DNA from: Enterococcus plantarum
Lineage (GTDB): Bacteria > Bacillota > Bacilli > Lactobacillales > Enterococcaceae
Reading direction: 5' to 3'
Assembly: GCF_001730295.1 (NCBI RefSeq)
Contig: NZ_MIKA01000001.1
Span: 62,001 to 126,000 of the forward strand
DNA length: 64,000 nucleotides
Positions 20,493 through 29,420 of the stretch are shown here, piece by piece. The position numbers and the translations under genes are program-made. Position 1 is the stretch's first letter. Every line of letters begins with the position of its first letter. Below the pieces are notes generated by a model. That model was not told the DNA's origin and ran no database searches. It saw only the letters and a program-made list of their open reading frames with translations.

Positions 20493-21323
20493 TTATGAAA
20501 ATAGCCAATAACTGATGAGTAATACACCAAGTACAATTCGATACCAACCAAAAGCAGTAAAGTCGTTTCGTTTTAGATAGTTCAATAAGAACTTGATCAC
20601 AATAATTGAAACAACAAAAGCTACAATCGAACCAGTCAGTAGAATAAGAATTTCACTAAATCCAAATGTATTTCCTTTCATGACGAACTTTACAATTTTT
20701 AGGAAGCTTGCGCCGAACATAACAGGAATACCAAGGAAAAATGAAAATTCTGTTGCGACAAATCGTGATGCACCGATAATGATAGCGCCAAGAATTGTTG
20801 CACCTGAACGAGAGGTACCTGGAATCAATGATAAGACTTGAAAAAAGCCGACAATTGCGGCAGCTTTATAGGTAAAGTCTCTCAAATCAGTACATTTTGG
20901 TTTACGATCTCGATTTCTTTTTTCAATCACTACAAAAGCAACCCCATAAATAATCAGCATCAATGCTACGGTAAAGAAGTTATGGAATTTTGCTTCTAGC
21001 CAGTCATCTAACGGAATCCCAATGATAGCAGCTGGGGCACAGGCAACAACAACTTTTGACCAGAGAATCCATGTATCTTTCTTTTCTGTTTCATTTTTTT
21101 GCGGTGAGAAGGGGTTTAACTTGTGGAAATAAAGAACGACGACAGCCATAATCGCACCAAGCTGAATCACGACATTAAACATTTCCATAAAGTCTTTGCT
21201 GAGGTTCATTTTAATGAATTCATCGACTAAGATCAAATGTCCTGTACTACTGATCGGAAGCCATTCAGTTACGCCCTCGATAATACCTAGAATAATTGCT
21301 TTCCATAAATTTGATAAAAGCAT
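20493..21323 (-). CDS. uppP: undecaprenyl-diphosphate phosphatase (BacA family)
   Basis: A 276-residue integral membrane phosphatase that recycles undecaprenyl pyrophosphate for cell-wall synthesis; it confers basal bacitracin tolerance. Signatures are [17 protein letters not shown] (about residues 15-31) and [10 protein letters not shown] (about 172). The ATG at 21323 is preferred because AGGATTG lies upstream at proper spacing and the protein then has the family length. Upstream in-frame ATGs lie next to the promoter and would add a non-homologous extension. Confidence 0.94.
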   Translation of the reverse strand: MLLSNLWKAIILGIIEGVTEWLPISSTGHLILVDEFIKMNLSKDFMEMFNVVIQLGAIMAVVVLYFHKLNPFSPQKNETEKKDTWILWSKVVVACAPAAIIGIPLDDWLEAKFHNFFTVALMLIIYGVAFVVIEKRNRDRKPKCTDLRDFTYKAAAIVGFFQVLSLIPGTSRSGATILGAIIIGASRFVATEFSFFLGIPVMFGASFLKIVKFVMKGNTFGFSEILILLTGSIVAFVVSIIVIKFLLNYLKRNDFTAFGWYRIVLGVLLISYWLFS

Positions 21324-21363
21324 AGGTTCAATCCTTTCCAGCATAAAATAGTAAATCACTAAT

Positions 21364-21392
21364 AGTATACCTTTTAGTATCAGAAAAACCAA
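21364..21392 (-). promoter_or_regulatory. uppP promoter
   Basis: On the minus strand, TTGGTT and TATACT are separated by 17 bases, 40 bases before the chosen uppP start. Confidence 0.75.
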
Positions 21393-21501
21393 CTAACTTT
21401 TAATGCGTGCAAAAAAAATTAGAAACAAGCTACTTCAGTGTTGTAATTATTCTGAGAATTTTTTATACTAGTACTATTCATAAAAATTGGAGGAAAAATA
21501 A

Positions 21502-21993
21502 ATGTTTGGATTTTTGAAAAAGAAAGAACCAGTTCAATTAAATGAAACGCTATATGCAGTAGCAACGGGAAATTTGATCCCAATTAGTGAAGTCAATGAT
21601 CCTGTTTTTTCACAAAAAATGATGGGGGATGGCTTTGCGATTATTCCGGAAACAGGGGAAATTTATTCGCCAATTGAAGGAGTTGTCTTAAGTGTTTTTC
21701 AAACAAAGCATGCTGTGGGCATGAAAATGGCAAATGGGCTTGAAATTTTACTTCATATGGGTATCGATACAGTTGAGCTTAATGGAGAGCCTTTTAATAT
21801 AAAAGTAAGTGAAGGGTCTAAAATATCACAAGGAACGTTAATTGCTGAAGTTGATTTACAAGGCATCATATCTGCTGAAAAAGCAATCGATATGGTGGTT
21901 GTGATTACGAATATGGATGCAGTAAAAAGCTTCGATCTTAATAAGACAGGACAAGTCAATGCAGGTGAAGAAATAGGAACTGCTAAAGCATAA
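21502..21993 (+). CDS. PTS EIIA component, glucose (Crr) type
   Basis: A 163-residue stand-alone EIIA-Glc domain that takes phosphate from HPr and passes it to an EIIB partner. The active-site histidine is in LLHMGIDTV (about residue 84), with the partner histidine in TKHAVGM (about 69). No EIIB or EIIC gene is adjacent. The next locus downstream holds decayed mupG and RpiR-type genes, so it may be a survivor of a lost amino-sugar/MurNAc PTS cluster (inference) or serve a transporter elsewhere. A strong GGAGG site precedes the ATG. Confidence 0.92.
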   Translation: MFGFLKKKEPVQLNETLYAVATGNLIPISEVNDPVFSQKMMGDGFAIIPETGEIYSPIEGVVLSVFQTKHAVGMKMANGLEILLHMGIDTVELNGEPFNIKVSEGSKISQGTLIAEVDLQGIISAEKAIDMVVVITNMDAVKSFDLNKTGQVNAGEEIGTAKA

Positions 21994-22013
21994 GCAAGTA
22001 GTTAGGATGACTC

Positions 22014-22054
22014 AAAAGGGCAGAAAAACATTAAACCGTTTTTCTGCTCTTATT
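22014..22054 (+). terminator. terminator after EIIA
   Basis: AAGGGCAGAAAAAC pairs with GTTTTTCTGCTCTT and is followed by a T-rich stretch. Confidence 0.8.
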
Positions 22055-22162
22055 TAGTTTTTATTGAAAATAAATGTTGAAATAAATATAAAAATACACT
22101 TAAGTTGAACTATAATTTTATAAAAACTATGGATGAAAGCAGATTAGAAAAGAGTGGATACG

Positions 22163-22715
22163 ATGTATGGAATGTCGAATTCCTTAAGTGAAGAGAGGAC
22201 TTTTGAAATGCGTATGTATTCAAAAAATGAGCGAAATCAGTTTTAAAGGAATATTTACTTCCTTACATATCCCAAAAGATGATGCATTAGTATTTGTGGG
22301 ACGGTTGAAAGAACTTGATCAAATTGCTAAAAATACAGAGATGAAATTGAAAGTTTGAAACCTTAGCATAAATATTATACGTGATCTGAAATAGTTATTT
22401 TTCAGATAGTGGCTTTTTTTCTGGGAAACAAATAGTAAAGAGGACCAATAAAAGACAGGTTGCCTACTCTTGAAAAATCGCTATGATAATCCATTTTCAG
22501 CGCCTTTAGATTTAAGTGAGAATTATCTGGTCGATGATGTTTATCTGGGCGAACACAAAAATTGTATAGACGAAGTCCTTGATGTGATTCGCATTGAGGA
22601 TACACGTTTCAAAAAGATAAAAATAATCCAGCCAGAATTATTACTAAAGCGAAAAATCGATAGCGTAACAATTGATAATTTTTTTATGGAAGGGATCTGG
22701 GCGGAATTCAAATAA
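22163..22715 (+). pseudogene. decayed mupG (DUF871, 6-phospho-N-acetylmuramidase family)
   Basis: Fragments of one protein are readable in different frames. The first (22163-22240) gives the MupG-like start MYGMSNSLSEE. After a frame change, 22229-22358 gives FKGIFTSLHIPKDD and LKELDQIAKN, which match the N-terminal barrel of DUF871 proteins. A large internal piece is missing. From about 22455 a PTLEK, shifted into NRYDNPFSAPLDL and VDDVYLGEH, matches the later 'PTLExHR...VDDVYIGDP' region. There are at least two frameshifts and one deletion, so no product is expected. MupG acts in MurNAc recycling in Gram-positives. Confidence 0.7.
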
Positions 22716-22734
22716 AAAAATCAATGTCGTTGCA

Positions 22735-23009
22735 CAACTTGTATTAGAGGACTGTTCATTATTGCGGTTAATAAAAGTAAACAGATTCACAATGGATCAT
22801 CATTTGTTTGCATCTGCAATTGGCACAAATAAACGAAAGGAATTTTTATTGGAATCTCACATTCAGGTACAAATCAGGAAATAAATGCTTTGGCGGATCT
22901 TGCTATTGAGAAAGGCTTGGCGGTAATTGGTTTGACCGCTAACTCTAATTCAGCGTTAGCACGAAAAAGTTCGATTCTGTTGCTGACACCTATTGGAGAA
23001 GAAGCCTAA
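22735..23009 (+). pseudogene. decayed RpiR/MurR-family regulator (SIS domain fragment)
   Basis: From 22845 the frame to the TAA at 23007 reads GISHSGTNQEINALADLAIE and then GLAVIGLTANSNSALARKSS, the core of the SIS sugar-phosphate-binding domain of RpiR regulators. The preceding frame (DHHLFASA) matches the segment that normally lies just before it, but is one base out of register. The N-terminal helix-turn-helix is absent. Beside a mupG remnant this was probably a MurR-like regulator (inference). Confidence 0.68.
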
Positions 23010-23200
23010 TTTGTCTACAATCTTTACCCATTTGTTTACATTTAAATCAGCTGGAATACCGTATCGGCGAGCTAGAGTCACATACCCAACTTCACCCCTC
23101 TGATACGCTTGAACTACTGATTTTTTAAAGTCATAATCATATTTAACCATTATAAAAAGCCCCCCCAATTTAGATTTTCTGGTCTAACTTAAGGGGCTCA
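23010..23200 (-). mobile_element. IS3-family remnant (5' end of orfA)
   Basis: On the minus strand a putative left end (TGAGCCCCTTAAGTTAGAC, from 23200) is followed by an ATG at 23150 whose product starts MVKYDYDFKKSVVQAYQRGE and continues GYVTLARRYGIP, the helix-turn-helix start of IS3/IS150-type OrfA transposases. The similarity stops after about 45 codons, at the junction with the RpiR fragment near 23010. The rest of orfA, orfB and the other end are missing, so it is immobile. Confidence 0.7.
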
Positions 23201-23238
23201 CTTCACTTGTTTTTTCTCGCACTCTTATTTTTGATAGT

Positions 23239-23940
23239 TTAGGTAGTAGAGAAAATCGCATGTCCTTTGTCGATATAGTGGGTATCATTGACTGTATCAA
23301 TTGTAAATTTACCATTTTCATAGATTAATTTAGTCACACTGCCATTTTCAAGAGCAATCTGCATAGGTAAACGATTATCGATCAATGACATTAAGAATGA
23401 AATCGTCAATCCATGAGAAACAATCATGACATTACCACCACCATGTTTCTCTCGATGGTAGGCAATATCTTTAAATCCGCTCCAAACTCGGTCACGGATT
23501 TTATCGTAAGGTTCTGCCCAGTTTGCCGTGTCAGCAGTGATGATAGCGTCAGCCAATTCTTTATAGCTGATGCTATTTGTCATCATATCCTCATAGTTTT
23601 TATATGCTAAGATTCTAGGAACAACACCCCAAAGTTCGCCATCATACCCTCCATCCAGAGAGCCAAAACACCATTCACGAATGCGGCTATCGGTATTGTA
23701 AGGAATGTTTGCGCCATTTTGATGTTCTTGTAAAATGATACGCGCAGTTTGCATTGCGCGTCCGCTGTCACTAGAGTATGCCTCTTTAAAATCGATCTCT
23801 CGTAAACCAAGACCTAAATAGAGAATCGTCTTTTCTCCCTCTCTAGTCAAGGGGGTATCTGACCAGCCTTGAGTTCGACCTATTGTATTGAACATCGTCT
23901 TACCGTGACGGATGATGTAGAGTGTTGTTGGTTCATTCAT
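23239..23940 (-). CDS. histidine phosphatase family protein
   Basis: A 233-residue phosphoglycerate-mutase-like phosphatase. The catalytic RHG is at residues 11-13 (IIRHGKTMFN), a second arginine in SDSGRAMQTA (about 61), and the second histidine in IVSHGLTISF (about 173). The substrate cannot be told from sequence; such proteins range from phosphoglycerate mutases to sugar phosphatases. AGGAGGAAC precedes the ATG. It is second in a minus-strand operon, 43 bases after the MBL-fold gene. Confidence 0.88.
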   Translation of the reverse strand: MNEPTTLYIIRHGKTMFNTIGRTQGWSDTPLTREGEKTILYLGLGLREIDFKEAYSSDSGRAMQTARIILQEHQNGANIPYNTDSRIREWCFGSLDGGYDGELWGVVPRILAYKNYEDMMTNSISYKELADAIITADTANWAEPYDKIRDRVWSGFKDIAYHREKHGGGNVMIVSHGLTISFLMSLIDNRLPMQIALENGSVTKLIYENGKFTIDTVNDTHYIDKGHAIFSTT

Positions 23941-23983
23941 ATCCTAGTTCCTCCTTTAGTAGCTCGATAACGATTGATCCTTT

Positions 23984-24610
23984 TTAGTTAAAAAATGGAT
24001 TGGTTTTCTTTTCGTGTTCGATAGTCGTTGCGTCTCCGTGTCCAGAATAGGCTGGAAATTCATCAGGTAACGTGAAAAGATAGGTTTTGATACTGTGAAG
24101 TAATTGCTGCATGTCACCAGTGTGTAAATCAGTTCTACCAATGCTTCCTTTAAATAACGCATCACCTGTAACAACAAAGTCATCAAACACGAAACTTACA
24201 CTCCCAATTGAATGGCCAGGTGTTGGTACTACAGTAAACGACATACCACCTAAATTGTAATCAGTCATTTCAAATTCTACTTCAGCAGGTTGTACAATAA
24301 TATCAGCAATGTCATTGTGGCGGCCCAAGCCAGATAAGTTAAGGACCGGGTTAGATAACCATTCTTGTTCTAATGGGCTAACATAAACAGGAATAGTGTA
24401 TTGGTGGCGGAGTTCCTCAACTGCACCGATGTGATCATAATGAGTATGTGTTAGTAAAATAGCAATCGGTTTTTTACCTGTCTTTTCAATTAATGCAGCT
24501 ATTTTTTCTGCTTCAGCACCTGGATCAATGATTAATAAATTCGTTTCATTATAAATTAAGTAACAATTTTCTTGGATAACACCCGTTTGGATTCGTTCGA
24601 TTTTAAGCAT
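23984..24610 (-). CDS. MBL-fold metallohydrolase (YqgX/glyoxalase II-like)
   Basis: A 208-residue metallo-beta-lactamase-fold hydrolase. Metal ligands are visible: THTHYDHIG (about residue 54-62), PTPGHSIGS (about 130) and GDALFKGSIGR (about 150). This short form resembles B. subtilis YqgX, a bacillithiol-linked glyoxalase II-like thioesterase, but the substrate is not proven. The ATG at 24610 is chosen for GGAGGCAAATAACT upstream. It is the first gene of the operon with the histidine phosphatase. Confidence 0.87.
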   Translation of the reverse strand: MLKIERIQTGVIQENCYLIYNETNLLIIDPGAEAEKIAALIEKTGKKPIAILLTHTHYDHIGAVEELRHQYTIPVYVSPLEQEWLSNPVLNLSGLGRHNDIADIIVQPAEVEFEMTDYNLGGMSFTVVPTPGHSIGSVSFVFDDFVVTGDALFKGSIGRTDLHTGDMQQLLHSIKTYLFTLPDEFPAYSGHGDATTIEHEKKTNPFFN

Positions 24611-24646
24611 AGTTATTTGCCTCCTAATAAATATGATTTCTACTTC

Positions 24647-24674
24647 AGTATAACTCAATTATCGCCAGAATCAA
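24647..24674 (-). promoter_or_regulatory. promoter of the MBL-phosphatase operon
   Basis: On the minus strand TTGATT and TATACT are separated by 16 bases, 37 bases before the chosen start. Confidence 0.65.
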
Positions 24675-24810
24675 AAAACATCGCTATCCTTATTAGCATA
24701 TTATGAAAACTTAGATGAGAAATATAGAGCCAATGGATGAAGTATCAATAATGTACATTTATTTTCCAATCAATCATAATAGAGAAAGAGTAAAAAGGAG
24801 TCGATTGAAA

Positions 24811-25170
24811 ATGAAAAAAGTTAATGCGTTTTTAAAACAAATTCCAGCTCTATTATCCAGTAAAGTCTCTATATTTATTTACCTATTTCTTTTTTTCTAT
24901 CTCGTTGTTTTCGCTGTTCTAACAATGTGGATTCCTATATTGAAAAATGTACAACCTTCTGCTAATGTTCAATTGATTTTAGGGAATTACACCAATGTCT
25001 TGAGTGCTTTAGGTGCTTCTTTGGCCGCAGGAAGTGGTACTCTTATCCATCACAGCTTATCAACACTGCATAAGAAACACGATAAAATGCATGATGAGCT
25101 GCAAAAAACGATTGCCGAACTGCATGATAAAATCGATCATTTAGAGGCTGAGAAAAAACAACTAAAATAA
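24811..25170 (+). CDS. uncharacterised membrane protein with C-terminal coiled coil
   Basis: A 119-residue protein I do not recognise. It has a strongly hydrophobic helix (about residues 20-43), a second weak apolar segment (about 68-82), and a charged, histidine- and lysine-rich C-terminus (about 88-119) with leucines in heptad spacing, so a coiled coil is likely. The ATG at 24811 has an AAAGGAG site upstream; an in-frame ATG at 24715 has none. It stands alone between a divergent operon and a strong terminator. Confidence 0.7.
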   Translation: MKKVNAFLKQIPALLSSKVSIFIYLFLFFYLVVFAVLTMWIPILKNVQPSANVQLILGNYTNVLSALGASLAAGSGTLIHHSLSTLHKKHDKMHDELQKTIAELHDKIDHLEAEKKQLK

Positions 25171-25188
25171 TGGATGATAGTTTGCTTT

Positions 25189-25226
25189 GTAAAACAAAAC
25201 GTTGTAAGTTTTGTTTTACTTTTTTT
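25189..25226 (+). terminator. terminator after the coiled-coil protein gene
   Basis: GTAAAACAAAAC and GTTTTGTTTTAC form a perfect 12-bp stem with a 7-base loop, followed by T7. Confidence 0.92.
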
Positions 25227-25241
25227 GCTTCGAACAGGATG

Positions 25242-25257
25242 AAAGTTCGTGTTTTGG
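25242..25257 (-). promoter_or_regulatory. PurBox-like site before guaD
   Basis: The reverse complement contains AAACACGAACTTT, matching 11 of 13 positions of the PurR box AWWWCCGAACWWT. A weaker inverted CGAAC (25231) lies beside it. The downstream operon is purine salvage, so PurR control is inferred. Confidence 0.5.
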
Positions 25258-25360
25258 ATATTTTTAGCAAATTTTCAACACGGGATTAAGAAAAAATGTG
25301 GAATAAATACGAATTATTCTATATAATGATGTTTGTATTGTTATGAGAGGAGCAATTATC

Positions 25361-26737
25361 TTGTTTAAATTTATTGTAAAAGGAACTGGATTTTCAAGTA
25401 TTGACTCAAAAAATGTAAAAGCATTCAAGAACTGTCTGTTTTGTATCTCAGAAGAAGGTACGGTAGGTGCCATTATCTCTCCAGAAGAAAAGGAATATCA
25501 AGCACTTATTAAAGAGTATTCCGAAAAAAATAAATTTCAAGAATTAACTCAGGGACAGTTTATTCTCCCTGGTTTTATCGATCTTCATATCCACGCACCT
25601 CAATGGGCGCAAGCTGGAACTGCGTTGGATCTTCCTTTATATGACTGGCTGAATACGTATACTTTTCCGCTAGAAGCCAAATTTTCTGATAGGCACTTTG
25701 CAGAGACTGTTTATTCAGATTTAGTTTCCCAATTAATAAAAAATGGCACTACAACAGCCTTGTATTTTGCGACAGTGCATCGTCAGTCTAGTTTGCGTTT
25801 AGCAGAAATTTGTAGCGAAAAAGGGCAGAGAGGTTTAGTTGGTAAAGTTGTTATGGACGATCCAGAACAGAACCCTGAATATTATCGAGATGCGACAGCG
25901 AATGAAGCGTTAGCGGAAACAGAGCTATTCATTCAAGAGGTACTAGAATTAAATAAGCGAACACCTCAAGGAGTCTATCCAGTTGTAACGCCTCGTTTTA
26001 TTCCAAGCTGTACAGATGATTCTTTAAAAGGTTTGGGTGCTTTGGCGGCTAAATATGATGTTCATATTCAATCTCATTGTAGTGAAAGTGACTGGGCACA
26101 TTCATTTGTTCAAGAGCGTTTTGGTAAAAATGATGCATTTGCATTAAATGATTTTGGATTACTAACAGAAAAAGCTATTATGGCACATTGTGGTTTTCTG
26201 TCAGACGATGATATGGCATTATTTGCCGATAAAGGAACGGCAGTTGCGCATTGTCCGATTTCCAATGCATATTTTGGTAATGCCGTTACACCAATTGCTA
26301 AACTATTAAACAATTATAAAATAGAAACAGGATTAGGTAGTGATATTTCCGGTGGGTTTTCACCAAGTTTGTTTGATAATATTAGACAAGCAGTAATATC
26401 TTCTCGAATGCTAGAAGACGGGGTCGATAAAGAATGTTGCAGTGAAAAGCGTGGTGTTGCAGGTTCTAGTATTTCTTTAAACGAAGCTTTTTATCTAGCA
26501 ACCGCAGGCGGTGGGGAATCATTGAGCTTACCAATAGGAAAGTTAGCGGTTGATTATGCTTGGGATGTTCAAATTGTGGATAGTAAAACATTACCTATCT
26601 TTTCTGACGAAGAACCGTTATTGTCTATTTTCCAAAAGATTCTTTACTTATCGCGCCCTGAACATATCCATGAGGTTTGGATTCAGGGAAAAAAAGTTCA
26701 TGATAGAAATAGGATGGAAGTAGAGGTGCAAGCATAA
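25361..26737 (+). CDS. guaD: guanine deaminase
   Basis: A 458-residue amidohydrolase that converts guanine to xanthine. The metal-binding PGFIDLHIHAPQW near residue 70 is typical of guanine deaminases, and further ligands lie in QSHCSESDW, AHCGFL and GLGSDISGG. The length fits the family. TTG at 25361 is favoured because AGAGGAG (25346-25352) is spaced 8 bases from it; the ATG at 25343 has no ribosome binding site. It is followed after one base by a purine permease gene, forming a salvage operon. Confidence 0.92.
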   Translation: MFKFIVKGTGFSSIDSKNVKAFKNCLFCISEEGTVGAIISPEEKEYQALIKEYSEKNKFQELTQGQFILPGFIDLHIHAPQWAQAGTALDLPLYDWLNTYTFPLEAKFSDRHFAETVYSDLVSQLIKNGTTTALYFATVHRQSSLRLAEICSEKGQRGLVGKVVMDDPEQNPEYYRDATANEALAETELFIQEVLELNKRTPQGVYPVVTPRFIPSCTDDSLKGLGALAAKYDVHIQSHCSESDWAHSFVQERFGKNDAFALNDFGLLTEKAIMAHCGFLSDDDMALFADKGTAVAHCPISNAYFGNAVTPIAKLLNNYKIETGLGSDISGGFSPSLFDNIRQAVISSRMLEDGVDKECCSEKRGVAGSSISLNEAFYLATAGGGESLSLPIGKLAVDYAWDVQIVDSKTLPIFSDEEPLLSIFQKILYLSRPEHIHEVWIQGKKVHDRNRMEVEVQA

Positions 26738-26738
26738 A

Positions 26739-28109
26739 ATGGGTGAAACAAAAACAAAACCATCAAAACTAACGGTTGGTCCGAATGATGATTTATCAAT
26801 TGGGCAATCAGTCCTTTTAGGCATTCAGCATGTTTTAGCAATGGATGTTTATGTCGTACCGTTTATTATTGCGTCAATTATTGGTTTGACAACAAAAGAG
26901 TCTTCGGCGTTGATTCAATCAACCTTTATAGCTGCAGGGCTTGCTACGATTATTCAATCGTATTTTTGTATGAAACTACCTGTGGCACAAGGTCCATCAT
27001 TTATCCCGATTGGATCCGTTGCAGGTATTTATTTTGCCAATAGTCAAAATGGCAATGGATGGGGAACTGTTTTAGGTGCAAGCTTGATTGGAGCAATTTT
27101 AGTTATTATTTTAGGTGTAACAGGTATTTTTAATCGTTTGATCAAAGCTTTTGTACCACCGATTGTTGGAGGGACAATCATCTTTATTGTTGGTTTGTCG
27201 TTGATGCCAGTTGCGTTAAATGACAATGTTTTTAATGCTTCAGGAGATTTAGGTCAAAACATTTTACTTGCAATCATTGCGGCAGTATCACTCATTTTCT
27301 TCGCGATGATCGGATCGCGTTTTACTGGAAAAGGTCGGATTTTTAGAATTTCTTCAGTTATTTTGGCATTAATTATTGGGAGTTTTGCAGCTCAATTTAT
27401 GGGGATTCTTGACGTATCTCAAGTTGGAAATGCACCATTAATAAGTGTTCCGCAATTACCTTTTGTTGATTTTCATTTTTCATTTGATGTTTCATCTATT
27501 TTAACAATGGCTATTATTTACATTGTGCTGATGGCTGAAACGACAGGAACTTGGTTTGCAGTAAGCAATGTCTGCGAAGAGCCATTGACTGATGAAAATA
27601 TCAATAGAGGAGTTGTAGGAGAAGGATTGGGCTGTTTGATTTCATCATTACTAGGGACAACCCCAGTTACAGGATACTCAACCAATGCAGGAATCATTTC
27701 GATCACAGGCGTTGCTAGTAAAAAAGTATTCGTAGCAGCAGGTGCCTGGTTTGTCGTTTTTGGTTTATCGGGTAAACTGTCAACGCTGATATCTTCAATA
27801 CCTGCGCCAGTGATTGGCGGTGTTTTTGTCATTGTTTGTGGCATTATTTCAATAAGCGGACTCAAAGTAATGAAAGAAGTTGATATCAATGAGAAACAAA
27901 TGTACGTAATTGCGATACCAATGATCTTAACACTTGCATTAACGTTGATCCCTAAAGAATTTATTCAATCATTACCACAATTTTTGCAATATCTTTTCAG
28001 CTCATCTGTCGCCACTGCTTCGATTGCTGCTATACTTTTAAATTGCTTATTGCCTAACGAAAAGATTGAGGAATCAATAACTGAACATGAAGGTGAAAAA
28101 GCCATATAA
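26739..28109 (+). CDS. NCS2-family purine (xanthine/urate type) permease
   Basis: A 456-residue transporter of the NCS2 (nucleobase-ascorbate) family with about 14 membrane segments. Family motifs seen are a GIQHVLAMD start of the first helix, QGPSFIPIGSV (about residue 85), a glutamate in LMAETTGTWFAVS (helix 8 region) and GTTPVTGYSTNAGIIS (helix 10 signature). Linkage to guaD suggests guanine/xanthine uptake, but urate or uracil cannot be excluded. GAGGTG lies upstream of the ATG, within the end of guaD. Confidence 0.88.
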   Translation: MGETKTKPSKLTVGPNDDLSIGQSVLLGIQHVLAMDVYVVPFIIASIIGLTTKESSALIQSTFIAAGLATIIQSYFCMKLPVAQGPSFIPIGSVAGIYFANSQNGNGWGTVLGASLIGAILVIILGVTGIFNRLIKAFVPPIVGGTIIFIVGLSLMPVALNDNVFNASGDLGQNILLAIIAAVSLIFFAMIGSRFTGKGRIFRISSVILALIIGSFAAQFMGILDVSQVGNAPLISVPQLPFVDFHFSFDVSSILTMAIIYIVLMAETTGTWFAVSNVCEEPLTDENINRGVVGEGLGCLISSLLGTTPVTGYSTNAGIISITGVASKKVFVAAGAWFVVFGLSGKLSTLISSIPAPVIGGVFVIVCGIISISGLKVMKEVDINEKQMYVIAIPMILTLALTLIPKEFIQSLPQFLQYLFSSSVATASIAAILLNCLLPNEKIEESITEHEGEKAI

Positions 28110-28184
28110 AATAGCAGAAAAATAAATTTTCGATCAAAACACGAATAATGTTCTTCATATTATTACATTTTTCGTTATTTACCT

Positions 28185-28213
28185 TTGACTTTTGCAGATG
28201 AATAGTGTAAATT
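28185..28213 (+). promoter_or_regulatory. guaC promoter
   Basis: TTGACT and TAAATT are separated by 17 bases. A PurBox-like sequence (AAACACGAATAAT, 28137-28149) lies about 70 bases upstream of the expected transcript start. Confidence 0.6.
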
Positions 28214-28228
28214 AGCATAGGTGTTCGA

Positions 28229-28263
28229 AAATGCGAACTTTTATCAAGTTAATGTTCGTGTTT
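28229..28263 (+). promoter_or_regulatory. inverted pair of PurBox-like sites in the guaC leader
   Basis: AAATGCGAACTTT (28229-28241) matches 11-12 of 13 consensus positions, and AATGTTCGTGTTT (28251-28263) is an inverted match. The paired, opposed arrangement just after the promoter is the usual PurR operator layout in Bacillus. Confidence 0.55.
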
Positions 28264-28302
28264 TTGCGTGTTTTATTAGAATTTATTAGGAGGCAATACA
28301 GT

Positions 28303-29280
28303 ATGAAAGTTTTTGATTACGAAGATGTCCAATTAATTCCCAATAAGTGTATTGTGAACAGTCGTTCTGAATGTGATACAGTCGTGAAACTAGGGAAACA
28401 TACCTTTAAAATGCCTGTCGTACCTGCGAACATGCAGACGATTATTGATGAAGATATTGCGGAGTTTCTAGCAAAAAATGATTATTTTTATATCATGCAT
28501 CGCTTTGATGAAAATGCTCGAATTCCTTTTATTGAAAAAATGAATGCGAAAGGCTTGATTACATCTATAAGCGTAGGTGTAAAAGAAGCTGAATACGGTT
28601 TTGTAGAAGAATTAGCGGAGCGGAATTTAGTTCCTGATTATGTAACGATTGATATTGCCCATGGGCATTCCAATGCAGTGATCAATATGATTCAACATCT
28701 GAAAAAACATTTACCAGATACGTTCGTTATTGCTGGAAATGTTGGGACACCTGAAGCTGTGCGCGAATTAGAAAATGCCGGAGCGGATGCAACGAAAGTC
28801 GGTATTGGGCCGGGGAAAGTTTGTATCACGAAAATCAAAACAGGTTTTGGCACTGGCGGGTGGCAGTTAGCTGCACTACGTTGGTGTGCTAAAGCTGCAA
28901 GAAAACCGATTATTGCAGATGGTGGGATTCGTACACCAGGAGATGTGGCAAAATCAGTTCGTTTTGGTGCAACTATGGTCATGATTGGGTCATTATTTGC
29001 TGGTCATGAAGAATCACCAGGTGAGACCAAAGTAGAAAATGGTGTAGTCTATAAAGAATATTTCGGTAGTGCTTCGGAATTTCAAAAAGGTGAAAAGAAA
29101 AATGTTGAAGGTAAGAAAATTTGGATTCAACATAAGGGCAGCTTAGCAGATACGCTAACAGAAATGCAACAAGATTTACAATCTTCCATCTCTTATGCTG
29201 GCGGACGTGATCTTGAAGCAATTCGTAAAGTCGATTATGTTATTGTAAAAAATTCGATTTTTAATGGTGATACAATTTAA
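28303..29280 (+). CDS. guaC: GMP reductase
   Basis: A 325-residue TIM-barrel enzyme that reduces GMP to IMP with NADPH, so guanine nucleotides can be reused. The catalytic loop [13 protein letters not shown] holds the essential cysteine, and [13 protein letters not shown] with [14 protein letters not shown] form the phosphate-binding part. It is the short Gram-positive GuaC without CBS domains. The ATG at 28303 follows TTAGGAGGCAATACAGT; an ATG at 28231 in the same frame lies inside a PurBox-like site and lacks homology. With guaD and the permease it forms a purine-salvage cluster. Confidence 0.95.
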   Translation: MKVFDYEDVQLIPNKCIVNSRSECDTVVKLGKHTFKMPVVPANMQTIIDEDIAEFLAKNDYFYIMHRFDENARIPFIEKMNAKGLITSISVGVKEAEYGFVEELAERNLVPDYVTIDIAHGHSNAVINMIQHLKKHLPDTFVIAGNVGTPEAVRELENAGADATKVGIGPGKVCITKIKTGFGTGGWQLAALRWCAKAARKPIIADGGIRTPGDVAKSVRFGATMVMIGSLFAGHEESPGETKVENGVVYKEYFGSASEFQKGEKKNVEGKKIWIQHKGSLADTLTEMQQDLQSSISYAGGRDLEAIRKVDYVIVKNSIFNGDTI

Positions 29281-29283
29281 CAA

Positions 29284-29339
29284 AAATAAAGAGGTTAGAC
29301 TATTGCGCATAGAGCAATAGTCTAACCTCTTTATTTTTA
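29284..29339 (+). terminator. terminator after guaC
   Basis: AAATAAAGAGGTTAGACTAT and its exact inverse complement form a stem of more than 20 bp with a small loop, ending in T-rich sequence. Confidence 0.9.
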
Positions 29340-29340
29340 C

Positions 29341-29383
29341 TTTACCTGTCGTAGTAATTGTGCTATTATTATTACAACGACAG
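29341..29383 (+). promoter_or_regulatory. padR promoter overlapped by a dyad operator
   Basis: TTTACC and TATTAT (29364-29369, TG-extended) are 17 bases apart. CTGTCGTAGTAAT (29346-29358) and ATTACAACGACAG (29371-29383) form a 13-base inverted repeat with one mismatch, centred on the -10 box. A further ACGACAG copy follows at 29391. The arrangement suggests autorepression by the PadR product. Confidence 0.65.
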
Positions 29384-29420
29384 ACGTAGTACGACAGATA
29401 GAGTAATTGGAGGTGATTTA

